Below, piece after piece: positions 15,864 to 25,705 of a stretch of DNA of 64,000 nt. The stretch lies in the NCBI GenBank assembly GCA_965262365.1, contig OZ253541.1, forward strand, positions 4,216,001 through 4,280,000. Direction: 5' to 3'. The position numbers and the translations under genes were made by a program. The stretch is from UBA6522 sp965262365. GTDB lineage: Bacteria > Pseudomonadota > Gammaproteobacteria > Steroidobacterales > Rariloculaceae. The stretch's first letter is position 1. Every line of letters begins with the position of its first letter. The notes below the pieces were generated by a model that saw only the letters and a program-made list of their open reading frames with translations, had not been told where the DNA came from and ran no database searches.

Positions 15864-17575
15864 ATGGACACCGAAAACAAGCCGCAGGACTTCCTGCGCC
15901 AACTCGTCGCCGCCGGCATCGCTGCCGGCAAGCATGGCGGGCGCGTGCAGACGCGCTTCCCGCCAGAGCCCAACGGCTTTCTTCACATCGGGCACGCCAA
16001 GGCGATCTGCCTGGATTTCGGCATTGCCGAAGAGTTCGGGGGAACCTGCTACCTGCGGTTTGACGACACCAATCCGGAGAAGGAAGAAATCCGTTACGTG
16101 GAGGCGATCAAGGAGGATGTCCGCTGGCTCGGGTTTGACTGGGAGGACCGTCTGGCACATGCCTCCGACTACTTCGAACAACTCCACGACTACGCCGTGC
16201 ACCTGATCGAGACCCGCAAGGCCTATGTGGACAGCCTGAGCGCGGAAGAGATCAGGGCCTATCGGGGCACGTTCACCGCGCCTGGCCGGGAGAGCCCGCA
16301 TCGGGACCGATCCATCGCCGAGAACCGCGAGTTGTTCGCTGCCATGCGGCGCGGCGAATTCGAGGAGGGCCAACACGTGCTGCGCGCCAGGATCGACATG
16401 GCGTCGCCGAACATGAATCTGCGCGACCCGACTCTTTACCGCATCCGCAAGATCCCCCACCAGCGCACCGGAGACGCCTGGTGCATCTATCCCATGTACG
16501 ACTTTGCCCATACGCTGTCGGACGAACTGGAGGGCACGACGCATTCCTTCTGTACACTGGAGTTTGAGGACCACCGGCCGTTGTACGAGTGGTTCCTGGA
16601 TAACCTGCCGGTGCGCAATCGCCCGAAGCAGACCGAGTTCTCGCGCTTCAACCTGATGTTCACCATCATGAGCAAGCGCAAGCTCGCCCGGCTGGTAGAC
16701 GAAGGGCATGTGGAGGGCTGGGACGACCCGCGGATGCCGACGCTTTCCGGCATGCGCCGGCGCGGCTATCCGGCCGCAGCGATCCGGGAGTTTGTCGGCC
16801 GGATCGGCGTCACCAGGAAAGACAACCTGATCGAGCTGGGCGCGCTGGAAACCTGCGTTCGAGAGGACCTGAATGCATCTGCCCCGCGTCGCTTCGGCGT
16901 GCTGCGGCCCCTGAAGGTGGTCATCGTCAACTACCCCGAAAACGAAGAGGAGTGGCTGCCTGCGGCCAATCATCCCAACCGGCCCGAAATGGGCAGCCGG
17001 CAAGTGCCCTTTCCCGGGAAATCTACATCGAGCGGGACGACTTCATGGAGGATCCGCCGCGAAAATTCCGTCGTCTGCGGCCCGGCGGTGAGGTGAGGCT
17101 GCGCTACGCCTATATCGTGAAGTGCGAGGACGTCATCAAGGATGCGTCCGGCGAGGTGGTTGAATTGCGCTGCAGCTACGACCCTCTTACTCGCAGCGGC
17201 ATGGAGCAGGCGCAGCGCAAGGTCAAGGGAACCATTCACTGGGTTTCGGCTCGCCACGCGCTGCGCCGCGAGGTGCGGCTGTACGATCGCCTGTTCACGA
17301 CCGCCAATCCGGACCAGGGACCCGGGGACTTCCGGCAATATCTCAATGCCAACTCCCTGGAGGTGCTCGAAGCGGCTCTCGAACCCGGGCTGGCCGACGC
17401 CTCGACCGAGGAACGCTTCCAGTTCGAACGACTTGGGTATTTCACGCTGGATCCGGTTCTCCACGCGGCCGGACGAACGGTCTTTCTTCGCACCATCACG
17501 CTGAGCGATTCCTGGGCGAAGATCGAGCGTCAGGCTCTGCGGGAAGCCGCCACATCCGCCGGCCCGCGCTTCTGA
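15864..17575 (+). CDS. glnS: Glutaminyl-tRNA synthetase, interrupted by one frameshift
   Basis: The first frame (15864 to about 17010) gives the catalytic half with the HIGH motif (PNGFLHIGHAKAI) and the MSK motif (TIMSKRKLARL). The second frame (to 17575) gives the tRNA-anticodon-binding half starting at about SREIYIERDDF and continuing through KGTIHWVSARHALRREVRLYDRLF. They join if one base is added in the CCCTTTCCCGGG run at about 17008-17018. Full length would be 570 residues, normal for GlnRS. GlnRS is usually essential, so a sequencing indel is the simplest explanation; a true loss would require another route to Gln-tRNA. Confidence 0.9.
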
Positions 17576-17610
17576 CAAGATTCCGGCGGCCATGATGCAA
17601 CGACCTTGAC

Positions 17611-18735
17611 GTGAGTTCGCAGCGGTACCGCAAAAGACTGGAAGAGCTGTTGGCTGTCGCCGATATTCGTATCAACGGCGACCGTCCGTGGGACGTTCAA
17701 ATTCACAACGAAGGGCTCTACTCCCGGGTTTTCGCCCAGGGCCAACTGGGCATCGGCGAGAGCTACGTGGACGGTTGGTGGGACTGCGAACAGCTCGACG
17801 AAATGGTCTGCCGTGCCTATCGCGCCCGGTTTCATCGGCGCATCCGGCCCGTCCACGACGTACTCTTCACGCTGCAGGCGCGGCTCATGAACCTCCAGCA
17901 GCGCAGGCGCGCTTTCCAGGTCGGCGAGCACCACTACGACCTCAGTAACGACCTGTTTCGGGCGATGCTCGACCAGCGGATGATCTACAGTTGCGGCTAT
18001 TGGCGGCAGGCCGAAACCCTGGACGAGGCCCAGGAGCACAAACTCGACCTGATCGCACGCAAGTTGCAATTCGAGCCCGGGATGAAGGTGCTGGACATCG
18101 GCTGCGGCTGGGGCGGCGCATTGCACTACTTCGCCGAGAAGTACGGCGTCACCGGCGTGGGAGTCACCATCTCCCGAGACCAGTACGAGACCGCGCGACA
18201 GCGTTGCATGGGCCAGCCCATTGAAATCCGCCTGCAGGACTACCGCGAGCTCCGCGGGCGATTCGACCGGATTTGTTCCATCGGCATGTTCGAACACGTC
18301 GGCTACAAGAACTACCGCACGTACATGGAAGTCGTGCGCCGGTGCCTCGAGCCGGACGCGCTGTTTCTGCTGCACACCATCGGCGGCGTACGCAGCCTCC
18401 CCAAGACCGACGCCTGGATCCACAAGTACATCTTCCCCAACGGCCAGTTGCCGTCGCCAAAACAGATCGCCGGTGCCGCGGAAGATGTTCTGCTGCTGGA
18501 AGACTGGCACAATTTCCCACAGGACTATGACCGCACGCTGATGTGCTGGCACGAAAACTTCGTAGCCGCCTGGGACGAGTTCAAGGCGGACTACGACGAG
18601 CGTTTCTACCGCATGTGGACCTACTACCTGCTCATCTGCGCGGGCGGGTTCCGGGCCAGGGGCAATCAGCTCTGGCAGCTCGTGTTCTCCGCCGACGGCG
18701 TGCGGGATGGCTACACGCCGGAGAATGTCCGTTAG
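17611..18735 (+). CDS. cfa: Cyclopropane-fatty-acyl-phospholipid synthase
   Basis: 374 residues, of the expected length for Cfa, which methylenates unsaturated acyl chains of membrane phospholipids using S-adenosylmethionine. The SAM site is VLDIGCGWGGALHYFAE; the family blocks HYDLSNDLF, MIYSCGYW, GMFEHVGYKNYRTYME and KYIFPNGQLPS are all present. The start is GTG at 17611. It lies 35 bp after glnS and 42 bp before moaA, with no clear terminator between them. Confidence 0.94.
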   Translation: MSSQRYRKRLEELLAVADIRINGDRPWDVQIHNEGLYSRVFAQGQLGIGESYVDGWWDCEQLDEMVCRAYRARFHRRIRPVHDVLFTLQARLMNLQQRRRAFQVGEHHYDLSNDLFRAMLDQRMIYSCGYWRQAETLDEAQEHKLDLIARKLQFEPGMKVLDIGCGWGGALHYFAEKYGVTGVGVTISRDQYETARQRCMGQPIEIRLQDYRELRGRFDRICSIGMFEHVGYKNYRTYMEVVRRCLEPDALFLLHTIGGVRSLPKTDAWIHKYIFPNGQLPSPKQIAGAAEDVLLLEDWHNFPQDYDRTLMCWHENFVAAWDEFKADYDERFYRMWTYYLLICAGGFRARGNQLWQLVFSADGVRDGYTPENVR

Positions 18736-18777
18736 CCAGTTTCGCTCACAACGGCGCGCTCTCGAGATTACGCTAGA

Positions 18778-19830
18778 ATGGATCGCATGAGCGGCACGGT
18801 TGCCCAGTGGCAAACATCCGGCCGGGTGGCGGACACCTGGGGCCGGCCCCTGCGCGACCTGCGCATCTCGGTGATCGATCGCTGCAATTATCGCTGCCCG
18901 TACTGCATGCCCGCGGACGTCTACGGTGAAGGCTACGAATTCCTCCCCCGCCGACATTGGCTTACCCCCGGGGAAATCAAACGGGTTGCCGGGCTGTTCA
19001 TGCAACTCGGCGTCACCAAGCTGCGGATCACCGGCGGGGAGCCGCTCCTTCGCCGGGATGTGATCGAGATCGTCAGTAGCCTTAGCGGTCTTCCCGGGCT
19101 CCAGGACCTGGCGCTGACGACCAACGGCTCGCGTCTGGCTGCGCATGCCGAGGCCTTGCGGGAAGCCGGCCTCAAGCGCATCACGGTGAGTCTGGACAGC
19201 CTCGACGAGGGCGTCTTCAGGACGATGAACGGCGACCGCGGTGGTGTCGCTCAGGTTCTCGAAGGCATCGATGCGGCGCAGCGTGCGGGCCTCACCCCCA
19301 TCAAGCTCAATGTGGTTATCCAAAAGGGCAAGAACGAACACACGGCGCTGGATCTGCTGGAGCACTTTCGCGGCACCGGCATCATCGTGCGTTTCATCGA
19401 GTACATGGACGTGGGCACCTTGAACGGCTGGCGCATGGACGAAGTCGTCATGTCGAAGACGCTTCTGGATCGCATTTCGGCGCGTTGGCCGGTTTCGCCC
19501 GTAAAGCCGAACTACCGCGGCGAGGTGGCGCGGCGTTACGCGTTCGAGGACGGCCAGGGGGAAGTCGGCTTCATTTCCTCGGTCAGCGAACCGTTCTGCG
19601 GAGATTGCCACCGCGCGCGCCTCTCGGCGGACGGAACGGTCTATACCTGCCTGTTCGCGAAGCTCGGCACCTCCCTGCGTGAACCGCTGCGCGCCGGTGC
19701 CGGAGACGCCGATCTCATCGGGCTCCTGCAAAGCGTCTGGCGCGCACGCACCGACCGCTACAGCGAACGGCGCGGCCAAGAAGGACAGCCCAGCGAAGCC
19801 CGGGTCGAAATGTACCGGATGGGCGGCTGA
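18778..19830 (+). CDS. moaA: GTP 3',8-cyclase MoaA
   Basis: 350 residues; a radical-SAM enzyme that, with MoaC, turns GTP into cyclic pyranopterin monophosphate for molybdenum cofactor. The N-terminal 4Fe-4S motif is CNYRCPYC (about residues 39-46), and the C-terminal cluster cysteines lie in FCGDCHRAR ... YTCLF. The terminal GG common in MoaA is present. The stop is directly followed by the moaC start at 19831, so moaA-moaC-moaD-moaE form an operon. Confidence 0.95.
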   Translation: MDRMSGTVAQWQTSGRVADTWGRPLRDLRISVIDRCNYRCPYCMPADVYGEGYEFLPRRHWLTPGEIKRVAGLFMQLGVTKLRITGGEPLLRRDVIEIVSSLSGLPGLQDLALTTNGSRLAAHAEALREAGLKRITVSLDSLDEGVFRTMNGDRGGVAQVLEGIDAAQRAGLTPIKLNVVIQKGKNEHTALDLLEHFRGTGIIVRFIEYMDVGTLNGWRMDEVVMSKTLLDRISARWPVSPVKPNYRGEVARRYAFEDGQGEVGFISSVSEPFCGDCHRARLSADGTVYTCLFAKLGTSLREPLRAGAGDADLIGLLQSVWRARTDRYSERRGQEGQPSEARVEMYRMGG

Positions 19831-20301
19831 ATGCTGACCCACGTAGGCCCCTCCAACCGTCCCACCATGGTCGACGTGGGCGACAAGGCGGTCACCACGA
19901 GAATCGCCCACGCCCGTGCTGTGGTGACGTTTCCTCACGATGTCCTGGGTAGCGAGGGGGACCCGCTGCAGACGAAGAAAGGACCGGTCGTGGATACGGC
20001 GATCGTGGCCGGAGTTCTGGCCGCAAAGCAGACCCACAACCTGATCCCGTTCTGCCATCCGATCCCCCTGGAGGACTGCACGATCAAGGTGGATTGGAAC
20101 GAGGCGCGGGAACTCGTCATCGATTGTTCGGTGCGCGCAACCCACAAGACGGGTGTCGAGATGGAAGCCCTGACGGGCGCTGCGACCGCCGCGCTGACCG
20201 TCTACGACATGTGCAAGTCGCTGTCTCACGGTATCCGCATCCGGGACGTGCGTCTGGTGGCAAAGACAGGCGGCAAGTCCGATTTCAATGCCGACGAATG
20301 A
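19831..20301 (+). CDS. moaC: Cyclic pyranopterin monophosphate synthase MoaC
   Basis: 156 residues, the usual length. Conserved blocks MVDVGDKAVTTRIAHARA, KKGPVVDTAIVAGVLAAKQT, LIPFCHPIPLEDCTIK and GVEMEALTGAATAALTVYDMCK contain the active-site residues of MoaC. It follows moaA without a gap, so translation is probably coupled. Confidence 0.96.
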   Translation: MLTHVGPSNRPTMVDVGDKAVTTRIAHARAVVTFPHDVLGSEGDPLQTKKGPVVDTAIVAGVLAAKQTHNLIPFCHPIPLEDCTIKVDWNEARELVIDCSVRATHKTGVEMEALTGAATAALTVYDMCKSLSHGIRIRDVRLVAKTGGKSDFNADE

Positions 20302-20551
20302 CGGCCCCATGATCGATGTCACGGCACATTACTTCGCGGTTTTTCGCGAACAGGCGGGGACGACCACCGAGCCGCTGACGACCAGGGCAACCACGGCGGC
20401 GGAATTGTATGCGGAGGTCGCCGACCGGCACGACCTCAAGGATCCCATCGCCCATTGCAAGGTAGCGATCAACGACGAACTTGCCAGTTGGGATCGGGCC
20501 TTGTCCGAGGGCGACGTGGTGCTGTTCTTTCCCCCCGTTGCCGGGGGTTAG
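20288..20551 (+). CDS. moaD: Molybdopterin synthase sulfur-carrier subunit MoaD
   Basis: 87 residues with a ubiquitin-like fold pattern (YFAVFREQAG ... LFFPPVAGG) ending in the Gly-Gly tail that becomes a thiocarboxylate and donates sulfur to precursor Z together with MoaE. ATG at 20288 overlaps moaC by 14 bp; ATG at 20309 (MIDVTAHYF) fits homologues better and leaves a 7-bp gap, so the true protein may be 80 residues. Neither start has a strong ribosome-binding site. Confidence 0.9.
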   Translation: MPTNDGPMIDVTAHYFAVFREQAGTTTEPLTTRATTAAELYAEVADRHDLKDPIAHCKVAINDELASWDRALSEGDVVLFFPPVAGG

Positions 20552-20594
20552 CGGCCGCATTCGGCCGGCGAAACTCGTCGACGCAGGCTTAGCG

Positions 20595-21044
20595 ATGGAT
20601 ATGCACGCCGACAAGCTCGACTTCGAGATCACCGACCAGGGCATCGACGTCGATGCCCTTCAGCACAAGCTGGAGAGCCATCGTGCGGGTGCTTACGCCG
20701 CGTTCCAGGGCTGGGTTCGCAATCACAACGAAGGACGGGACGTGGTTTCCCTGGAATACGAAGCGTACGGCCCCATTGCCGTCTCGGAAGGCGAGCGCGT
20801 CCTGAAGGAAGCGTTGCAGCGGTTCAATCTGCTGAAGGTCGCCGCAGCCCACCGCGTCGGTCACCTGCGGATTGGAGACTGCGCGGTATGGGTCGGAGTC
20901 AGCGCCGCCCACAGGGGAGACGCGTTCGACGGTTGCCGTTACGTGATCGATGAACTGAAAAGCCGTCTGCCCATCTGGAAGAAGGAGCACTACGCCGGGG
21001 GGGACTCAGGCTGGATCAACTGCGTGACCGGGCAATCCCGCTGA
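20595..21044 (+). CDS. moaE: Molybdopterin synthase catalytic subunit MoaE
   Basis: 149 residues. The family blocks GAYAAFQGWVRNHNEGR, SLEYEAYGPIA, RVGHLRIGDCAVWVGVSAAHR and LPIWKKEHYAGG (catalytic Lys region) are complete. MoaE combines with MoaD to make molybdopterin. ATG at 20595 is chosen because homologues begin near here; the open frame upstream overlaps moaD and has no similarity. Confidence 0.95.
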   Translation: MDMHADKLDFEITDQGIDVDALQHKLESHRAGAYAAFQGWVRNHNEGRDVVSLEYEAYGPIAVSEGERVLKEALQRFNLLKVAAAHRVGHLRIGDCAVWVGVSAAHRGDAFDGCRYVIDELKSRLPIWKKEHYAGGDSGWINCVTGQSR

Positions 21045-21149
21045 TAACACGCTCCGCGATTTGCCGCCTCAGCGGCCCGCCCTACTGGCCGGTGGTGTAG
21101 GTGACGTCACCGATATATCTCGAGGGAATCAACCGCCACAATTTTCGCG

Positions 21150-21773
21150 CTATTTCCGCCGCCAGCGCGCGCTTGGCGCCCGTAGGTCCTGCTCCTGTCG
21201 CTCCAGGTCCGCCGGGCTGTCGATATCCCATGCCGCCTCGGGCATGTCCACCGCCGTCGCGACCGTCTGCCCCATGCGTAACAACCCGCGGGCGCCAGCG
21301 TCGCCCCTGAGTTGACGGGCCTCCCTCCAAAGTGCTCTCGGCAAGATCGCCGGCACGCCGACAACGTCTCCATATGCGGCGGCAGCCGCCCTGCGGGGCC
21401 GACGCCGCCAAGCCTTGATCAACCGCCTGAGGGATGCCTCGCCCACCTCGGGCTGGTCGCTCAGCAGCAGCAGCGCCGCGACGGCTCCCCGTGGCAGGAC
21501 CGCCAGGCCCACTCGCAACGAACCGGCCATGCCATCCGCCCACTTCGAATTGTCGACCGTGTGCGTACGCGGATGATGGCGACGGAGCAGCAATCGCAAC
21601 TTCAGCGCCTCGGCACCCACAACGACCACTACCCGGCCCGGAGTGACGGCTTCGGCTGCGTCGATGGTGCGGCTGAGAAGTTGCCGGGTGCGGATTCTCA
21701 GCAACTGTTTCGGGGTACCCAGGCGGCGGGACGCCCCCGCCGCCAGCACCAGGCTCCAGAGGTCAGCCGACAA
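21150..21773 (-). CDS. NTP transferase of the MocA/MobA type (molybdenum cofactor nucleotidyltransferase)
   Basis: About 207 residues from TTG at 21773. The nucleotidyltransferase signature LVLAAGASRRLGTPKQLL is at the N-terminus, with LLLLSDQPEV (metal-binding Asp) and GVPAILPRALWREARQLRGDAGARGLL later, as in MocA (CTP:molybdopterin cytidylyltransferase). This matches use of MCD-type enzymes of the xanthine oxidase family, which XdhC also serves. The proposed start overlaps the end of the preceding msrQ-like gene by 11 bp; longer starts would run further into it. Confidence 0.78.
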   Translation of the reverse strand: MSADLWSLVLAAGASRRLGTPKQLLRIRTRQLLSRTIDAAEAVTPGRVVVVVGAEALKLRLLLRRHHPRTHTVDNSKWADGMAGSLRVGLAVLPRGAVAALLLLSDQPEVGEASLRRLIKAWRRRPRRAAAAAYGDVVGVPAILPRALWREARQLRGDAGARGLLRMGQTVATAVDMPEAAWDIDSPADLERQEQDLRAPSARWRRK

Positions 21774-22386
21774 AGCGCCGGCTCCCGGGGCGAGCCGCCT
21801 TCCAGAGCCGAATCGCCTCGAGTGCGGCCAGAACCGCAAGGTGACTCAGTCCCGCTACCGGATCGAATGCGGTCAGGACCCAGTGCGCAAAGGTCAGCAC
21901 AGCGGCCGCGTAGACCCAGCGGTGCAGGCGCTTCCACAACGTTCGAAACCGCCGCACCGAGGCGTCGTTGCTGGTGATGGCCAGGGGGAGAAAAATAGCC
22001 AGGGCGATCCAGCCTGTCAGCAATCCCGGCTCCGCCGCGTCGGCCAGGATTTCGCCAAACGCACCCGTTCGTTGCAGGTAGACCGCTGTGTGGAGGGCCG
22101 CGTAGCCGAACGACGCCACGCCGAAGTACCGACGCCGCTGCATGAGCCACCTGGTCCATCCCCGCCTGCCGAACATCAATTGCAGGGGGGTCACGGCCAT
22201 GGTGAGAATAAGCAGTTGCGCGGAAAATTGGCCCGTGGAATGCACGACCTCTCCATAGAAGGTCGCGCCAGCCGAATATCGCACGATGGTGACGGACCCC
22301 GGCATGGCGAGCAGCAACCAGATGAAATAAGGAGAATTGATAATTCGCTTCGCCAACGTTGCCCGGACCTTCAAGTTACGCCTCAA
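21763..22386 (-). CDS. Ferric-reductase-like transmembrane protein (MsrQ/YedZ family)
   Basis: 207 residues with about six hydrophobic segments and histidines in helices (ALHTAVYL, LHRWVYAA, FAHWVLTAF) suited to bind haem b. MsrQ is the quinone-linked membrane partner of MsrP, a molybdoenzyme that repairs methionine sulfoxide in the periplasm. MsrP itself is not next door; the neighbouring gene is a Moco nucleotidyltransferase. It could instead belong to another member of the ferric reductase-like superfamily. Confidence 0.75.
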   Translation of the reverse strand: MRRNLKVRATLAKRIINSPYFIWLLLAMPGSVTIVRYSAGATFYGEVVHSTGQFSAQLLILTMAVTPLQLMFGRRGWTRWLMQRRRYFGVASFGYAALHTAVYLQRTGAFGEILADAAEPGLLTGWIALAIFLPLAITSNDASVRRFRTLWKRLHRWVYAAAVLTFAHWVLTAFDPVAGLSHLAVLAALEAIRLWKAARPGSRRFVG

Positions 22387-22510
22387 GAACCAATTGCTTG
22401 ACGAGAATAGCCGCCGCCGGCAATCGTCCGCAAACGTCGCAACGCAAGGGATCGCGTCCGGTCAGCTTTCGGGCGACATTTCCGCGGCCGCCCAAATTCA
22501 AAAAAAGCCG

Positions 22511-22539
22511 TTGACACGATGATCAACCGAATCTAGACT
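22511..22539 (+). promoter_or_regulatory. Sigma-70-type promoter of the TonB receptor gene
   Basis: TTGACA at 22511-22516 is followed after exactly 17 bp by TAGACT at 22534-22539, a good match to vegetative promoter spacing. The likely start of transcription would fall at or inside the Fur-like site that follows. Confidence 0.65.
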
Positions 22540-22546
22540 CGCAAGC

Positions 22547-22565
22547 GCGAATGATAGTGATTCGC
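22547..22565. promoter_or_regulatory. Fur-box-like operator
   Basis: GCGAATGATAGTGATTCGC is an imperfect 19-bp palindrome whose core matches the Fur consensus (GATAATGATAATCATTATC) at about 13 of 19 positions. It lies 8 bp after the -10 box, where a repressor would block transcription. It predicts iron control of the downstream TonB receptor. Confidence 0.55.
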
Positions 22566-22682
22566 ATTTGCACATGCGAATAGGATACGTTGTTAGGTGA
22601 GACGGAAGGGCAACGCCATGATAAATCTCTGCTGTGACTGCCCCGTCAGCCGCTTCGACTCGAATTTGGCAAAGGTTTTTTG

Positions 22683-24931
22683 ATGTACGACCGATCAATT
22701 CCGGCTGTCGCCGCGTTTTTGCTGTTCTGCACGGCTTCAGCACAGACAACGTCCGAAGATGAGCCTTTCATGGAGGAAATCACTATCATTGGCGACTAGG
22801 AAGACCTCCTGATCGTGACCGGGGCCGCACATGTCATCAGCCGGGAGGTCCTGGAGCAATTCGAGTACTCCGACATCCAGCGGATGATTCGCAGGATTCC
22901 GGGAATTTCCGTGCAGGTGGAAGACGGCTATGGACTGCGGCCGAACCTGAGCATTCGCGGCGTAGCGACCGAACGCAGCGCACGCATCACGCTGCTCGAA
23001 GACAATGTGCTGATAGCACCGGCCCCCTATTCTGCGCCTTCAACATACTATTTTCCGACTGCCGGGCGCATGTCCGCAATAGAGGTCCTCAAGGGGCCGG
23101 CCGCAATTGCGCAGGGCCCCTATACCATCGGCGGTGCGGTCAACCTGGTGTCCACACCCGTGCCATCGAGCCTGGCGAGATCCCTGATGGCAGAGTACGG
23201 AGATGACAATTCGTATCGATTGCACGCGATCGTCGGATCCAGTGAGGAGAACGGGTTCGGTTACCTGATAGAGACTCATCAATGGTATTCCGACGGCTTC
23301 CAGGAGGTCGACCGGGGCGGGAACTCCGGCCTGGACGTGAAGGACTACACGGTAAAGTTGGCTTTCGCGCCTCACAGTTCCCCCATGGGGTGGAACTCAA
23401 GTTGCAATTCGCCGACCAGGAATCCAACCAGAGCTATCTCGGCCTGACCGATTGGCACTTCCGGCAGACACCGCTTCGGCGCTACGGCGTATCCGCGTTG
23501 GACAAGATCGCCACGGATCACGATCAAGCGATTTTGCGATACAGCTATTCGCCGTCGGACCGGCTGTCCCTGTCGTTGACGGCATACAACAATGAACACG
23601 CGAGAAACTGGTTCAAGACCGAAGGCCTGGACGTCAACGGCGGCGACAGCGCAGCGGAGATCGCGGCAAGTAGTTGGTCGTCGATCATCGGCGCAATCAA
23701 TCGCAACGAGCCGTTTTTCGGAATGACTCCAGCCGGGCTCTCCGCTGTTCTCGAGGGCAGCCGGGATACCGAACCCGGAAGTATTCTGATTCGATCCAAC
23801 AACCGTTCGTATTTTTCCAGAGGTATCGAGCTCAGAGGCGAGTGGGCCACCGATTGGGGCGCTACAAAACATACCCTGGAAGCGGGCATTCGCATCCATG
23901 AAGACGAAGAGGATCGCCTGCAGCGTGACAGTAGCTACAGTCAGATCGGTGGAGCGCTGCAGCTCGATGACCCGGGGGCCTGGGGCAATGCCGGCAATCG
24001 GATTCAGCGAGCCGATGCACTGGCGGTCTACTTGCGCGATCGAATCGAATTCGGGCGGTTCACGATTTCCCCCGGGGTCCGGTACGAGGATATCGAACAA
24101 AGCAGAACCCGGTACGAAACGCGGCCCGGACGGACGCACGACCCGGCATCGCGCGCGCAAACCAACCAACGTGATTCACGTGAGAACCTGACGTCGGTCT
24201 TGCTGCCGGGAGTCGGTCTACTCTATCGACTGAATGAGGACACGGTGCTGCTGGGCGGCGTCCACAAGGGTTTTACGGCCCCGTCCAGCGCCGAGGGCGT
24301 GCGGGAGGAATCAGCGCTCAACTGGGAACTCGGCTTCCGCTCGTTTCGGGACAATTTCAGTATCGAAGCGGTCGCATTCCTGAGCGACTACGACAACCTC
24401 CTGGGCGAATGCACGGCATCGTCAGGGACGGAGTGCGAAGTCGGGGATGCGTTCAATGGCGATGCCGCAACCGTAAAGGGGCTCGAACTGGTGGCATCGA
24501 CGGGCATGACTCTTGCCGGCTCCCTCCACGTACCCGCCACACTTGCATACACCTACATCGACGGTACATTCGATACCGATGTCGCTGATACCAGCTTCTT
24601 CGGCAATGTCAGTGCCGGCGATCCGCTCCCCTACATTCCCGAACATCAGTGGCAGGCACTTACGGGCCTGGAGTCCGGACGGTGGGCATTGCACTTGAGC
24701 GCCAACTACGTGGCGGAGGTGTGCGTTCGCTCGTCCTGCACGGCATTCGAGCGCACGGAAGAGTCCCTGACGGTCGATCTCGCCGCTCAATTGACCATGG
24801 CCCAAGGCACGCGTTTGTTCGGCCGCATCGAAAATGTAACCGATCGGGCGTGGATGGTGAGCCGGCACCCATATGGTGCCCGGCCAAACAAGAGTCGAAC
24901 GATTTCCATCGGTATCAACCTGGATTTTTAG
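22683..24931 (+). pseudogene. TonB-dependent outer-membrane receptor with a stop codon and a frameshift
   Basis: From ATG 22683 a signal peptide (VAAFLLFCTASAQ) and a TonB-box-like MEEITIIGD are read, then TAG at 22797-22799 interrupts the frame. The same frame continues with the plug domain (FEYSDIQRMIRRIPGISVQ, LSIRGV). A second break at a C5 run near 23382-23386 moves the barrel to another frame (ELKLQFADQESNQSYLGLTD onward) up to the terminal beta strand SIGINLDF at 24931. Restoring one base and one codon would give about 749 residues, a normal FecA-like siderophore or metal receptor. The gene is either dead or carries two sequence errors. Confidence 0.85.
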
Positions 24932-24997
24932 CCGCGAATTCCGGATTCGCCCGGACTTCGCGCAGGAGAGCAAACCAACTAAGGAGAGGAACCCATC

Positions 24998-25627
24998 ATG
25001 GTTATACGGAAACTGACTACTCTCGCGGCCGCCGCGTTGTGCTGGAGCGTCTCACAGGCGCAAGTCGGCGCCAACGACAGCATTCTCAATCCGAACGTGG
25101 CCGGCGAAGGCGGCCTGGCGGGCATGGCGAATCTCAACGCCGGGTTAATCGACAGCATCGTCGGAGGACGGCCGTTCGCCAGCACCCTGGAACTCGATGC
25201 CCTCCTGAGCGCCACGCTCAGCGAAGAGCAACGTGCCGAGGTCCATGCGGAACTATTCGTTCCACTCAACCTGAATACCGCGTCAGGCGACGAGATCATG
25301 CTGATTCCCGGCATGAACAACCGCATGACCCACGAGTTCGAGGAATACCGCCCCTATACTTCGCTGGAGCAGTTCCGCCGGGAAATCGGCAAGTACGTCG
25401 ACGAGGAAGAGGTCGCACGGCTCGAACAATACGTCTTCGTGCCGCTGAACCTCAATTCCGCCACCCGGGAAGACTTCGCGACCGTACCCGGGGCCAGCAA
25501 CCGAATGGTGCGCGAGTTCCTCGAATACCAACCCTATTCGGACATGGATCATTTCCGCCGGGAGATCGGCAAGTACGTCGACGAGGATGAAGTCGCCCGG
25601 TTCGAGCGATACATGACGCTCGACTGA
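24998..25627 (+). CDS. Exported helix-hairpin-helix protein (ComEA-like repeats)
   Basis: 209 residues. The N-terminus (LTTLAAAALCWSVSQAQ) is a signal peptide. Two similar repeats follow (about residues 85-145 and 147-207), each starting PLNLNTAS / PLNLNSAT and containing a helix-hairpin-helix with GxN and RREIGKYVDEEEVAR, like ComEA-type HhH units. A good AGGAG site precedes ATG 24998. It lies 66 bp after the receptor, so they may be co-expressed. HhH motifs usually bind DNA, but a secreted role in DNA uptake or a non-DNA role cannot be decided. Confidence 0.75.
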   Translation: MVIRKLTTLAAAALCWSVSQAQVGANDSILNPNVAGEGGLAGMANLNAGLIDSIVGGRPFASTLELDALLSATLSEEQRAEVHAELFVPLNLNTASGDEIMLIPGMNNRMTHEFEEYRPYTSLEQFRREIGKYVDEEEVARLEQYVFVPLNLNSATREDFATVPGASNRMVREFLEYQPYSDMDHFRREIGKYVDEDEVARFERYMTLD

Positions 25628-25705
25628 TCGCTCACAGTTTTATCGAAGCCGGCCGGTGCCCCGCGCGCTTGCGGGGCGCCGGATATCCTGCCATGTTATC
25701 GCCCC

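Noticed and set aside
17530..20322. A 930-codon minus-strand open frame across cfa and moaA
   Set aside because: It opposes three well-identified genes and has no motifs; high GC keeps antisense frames open.
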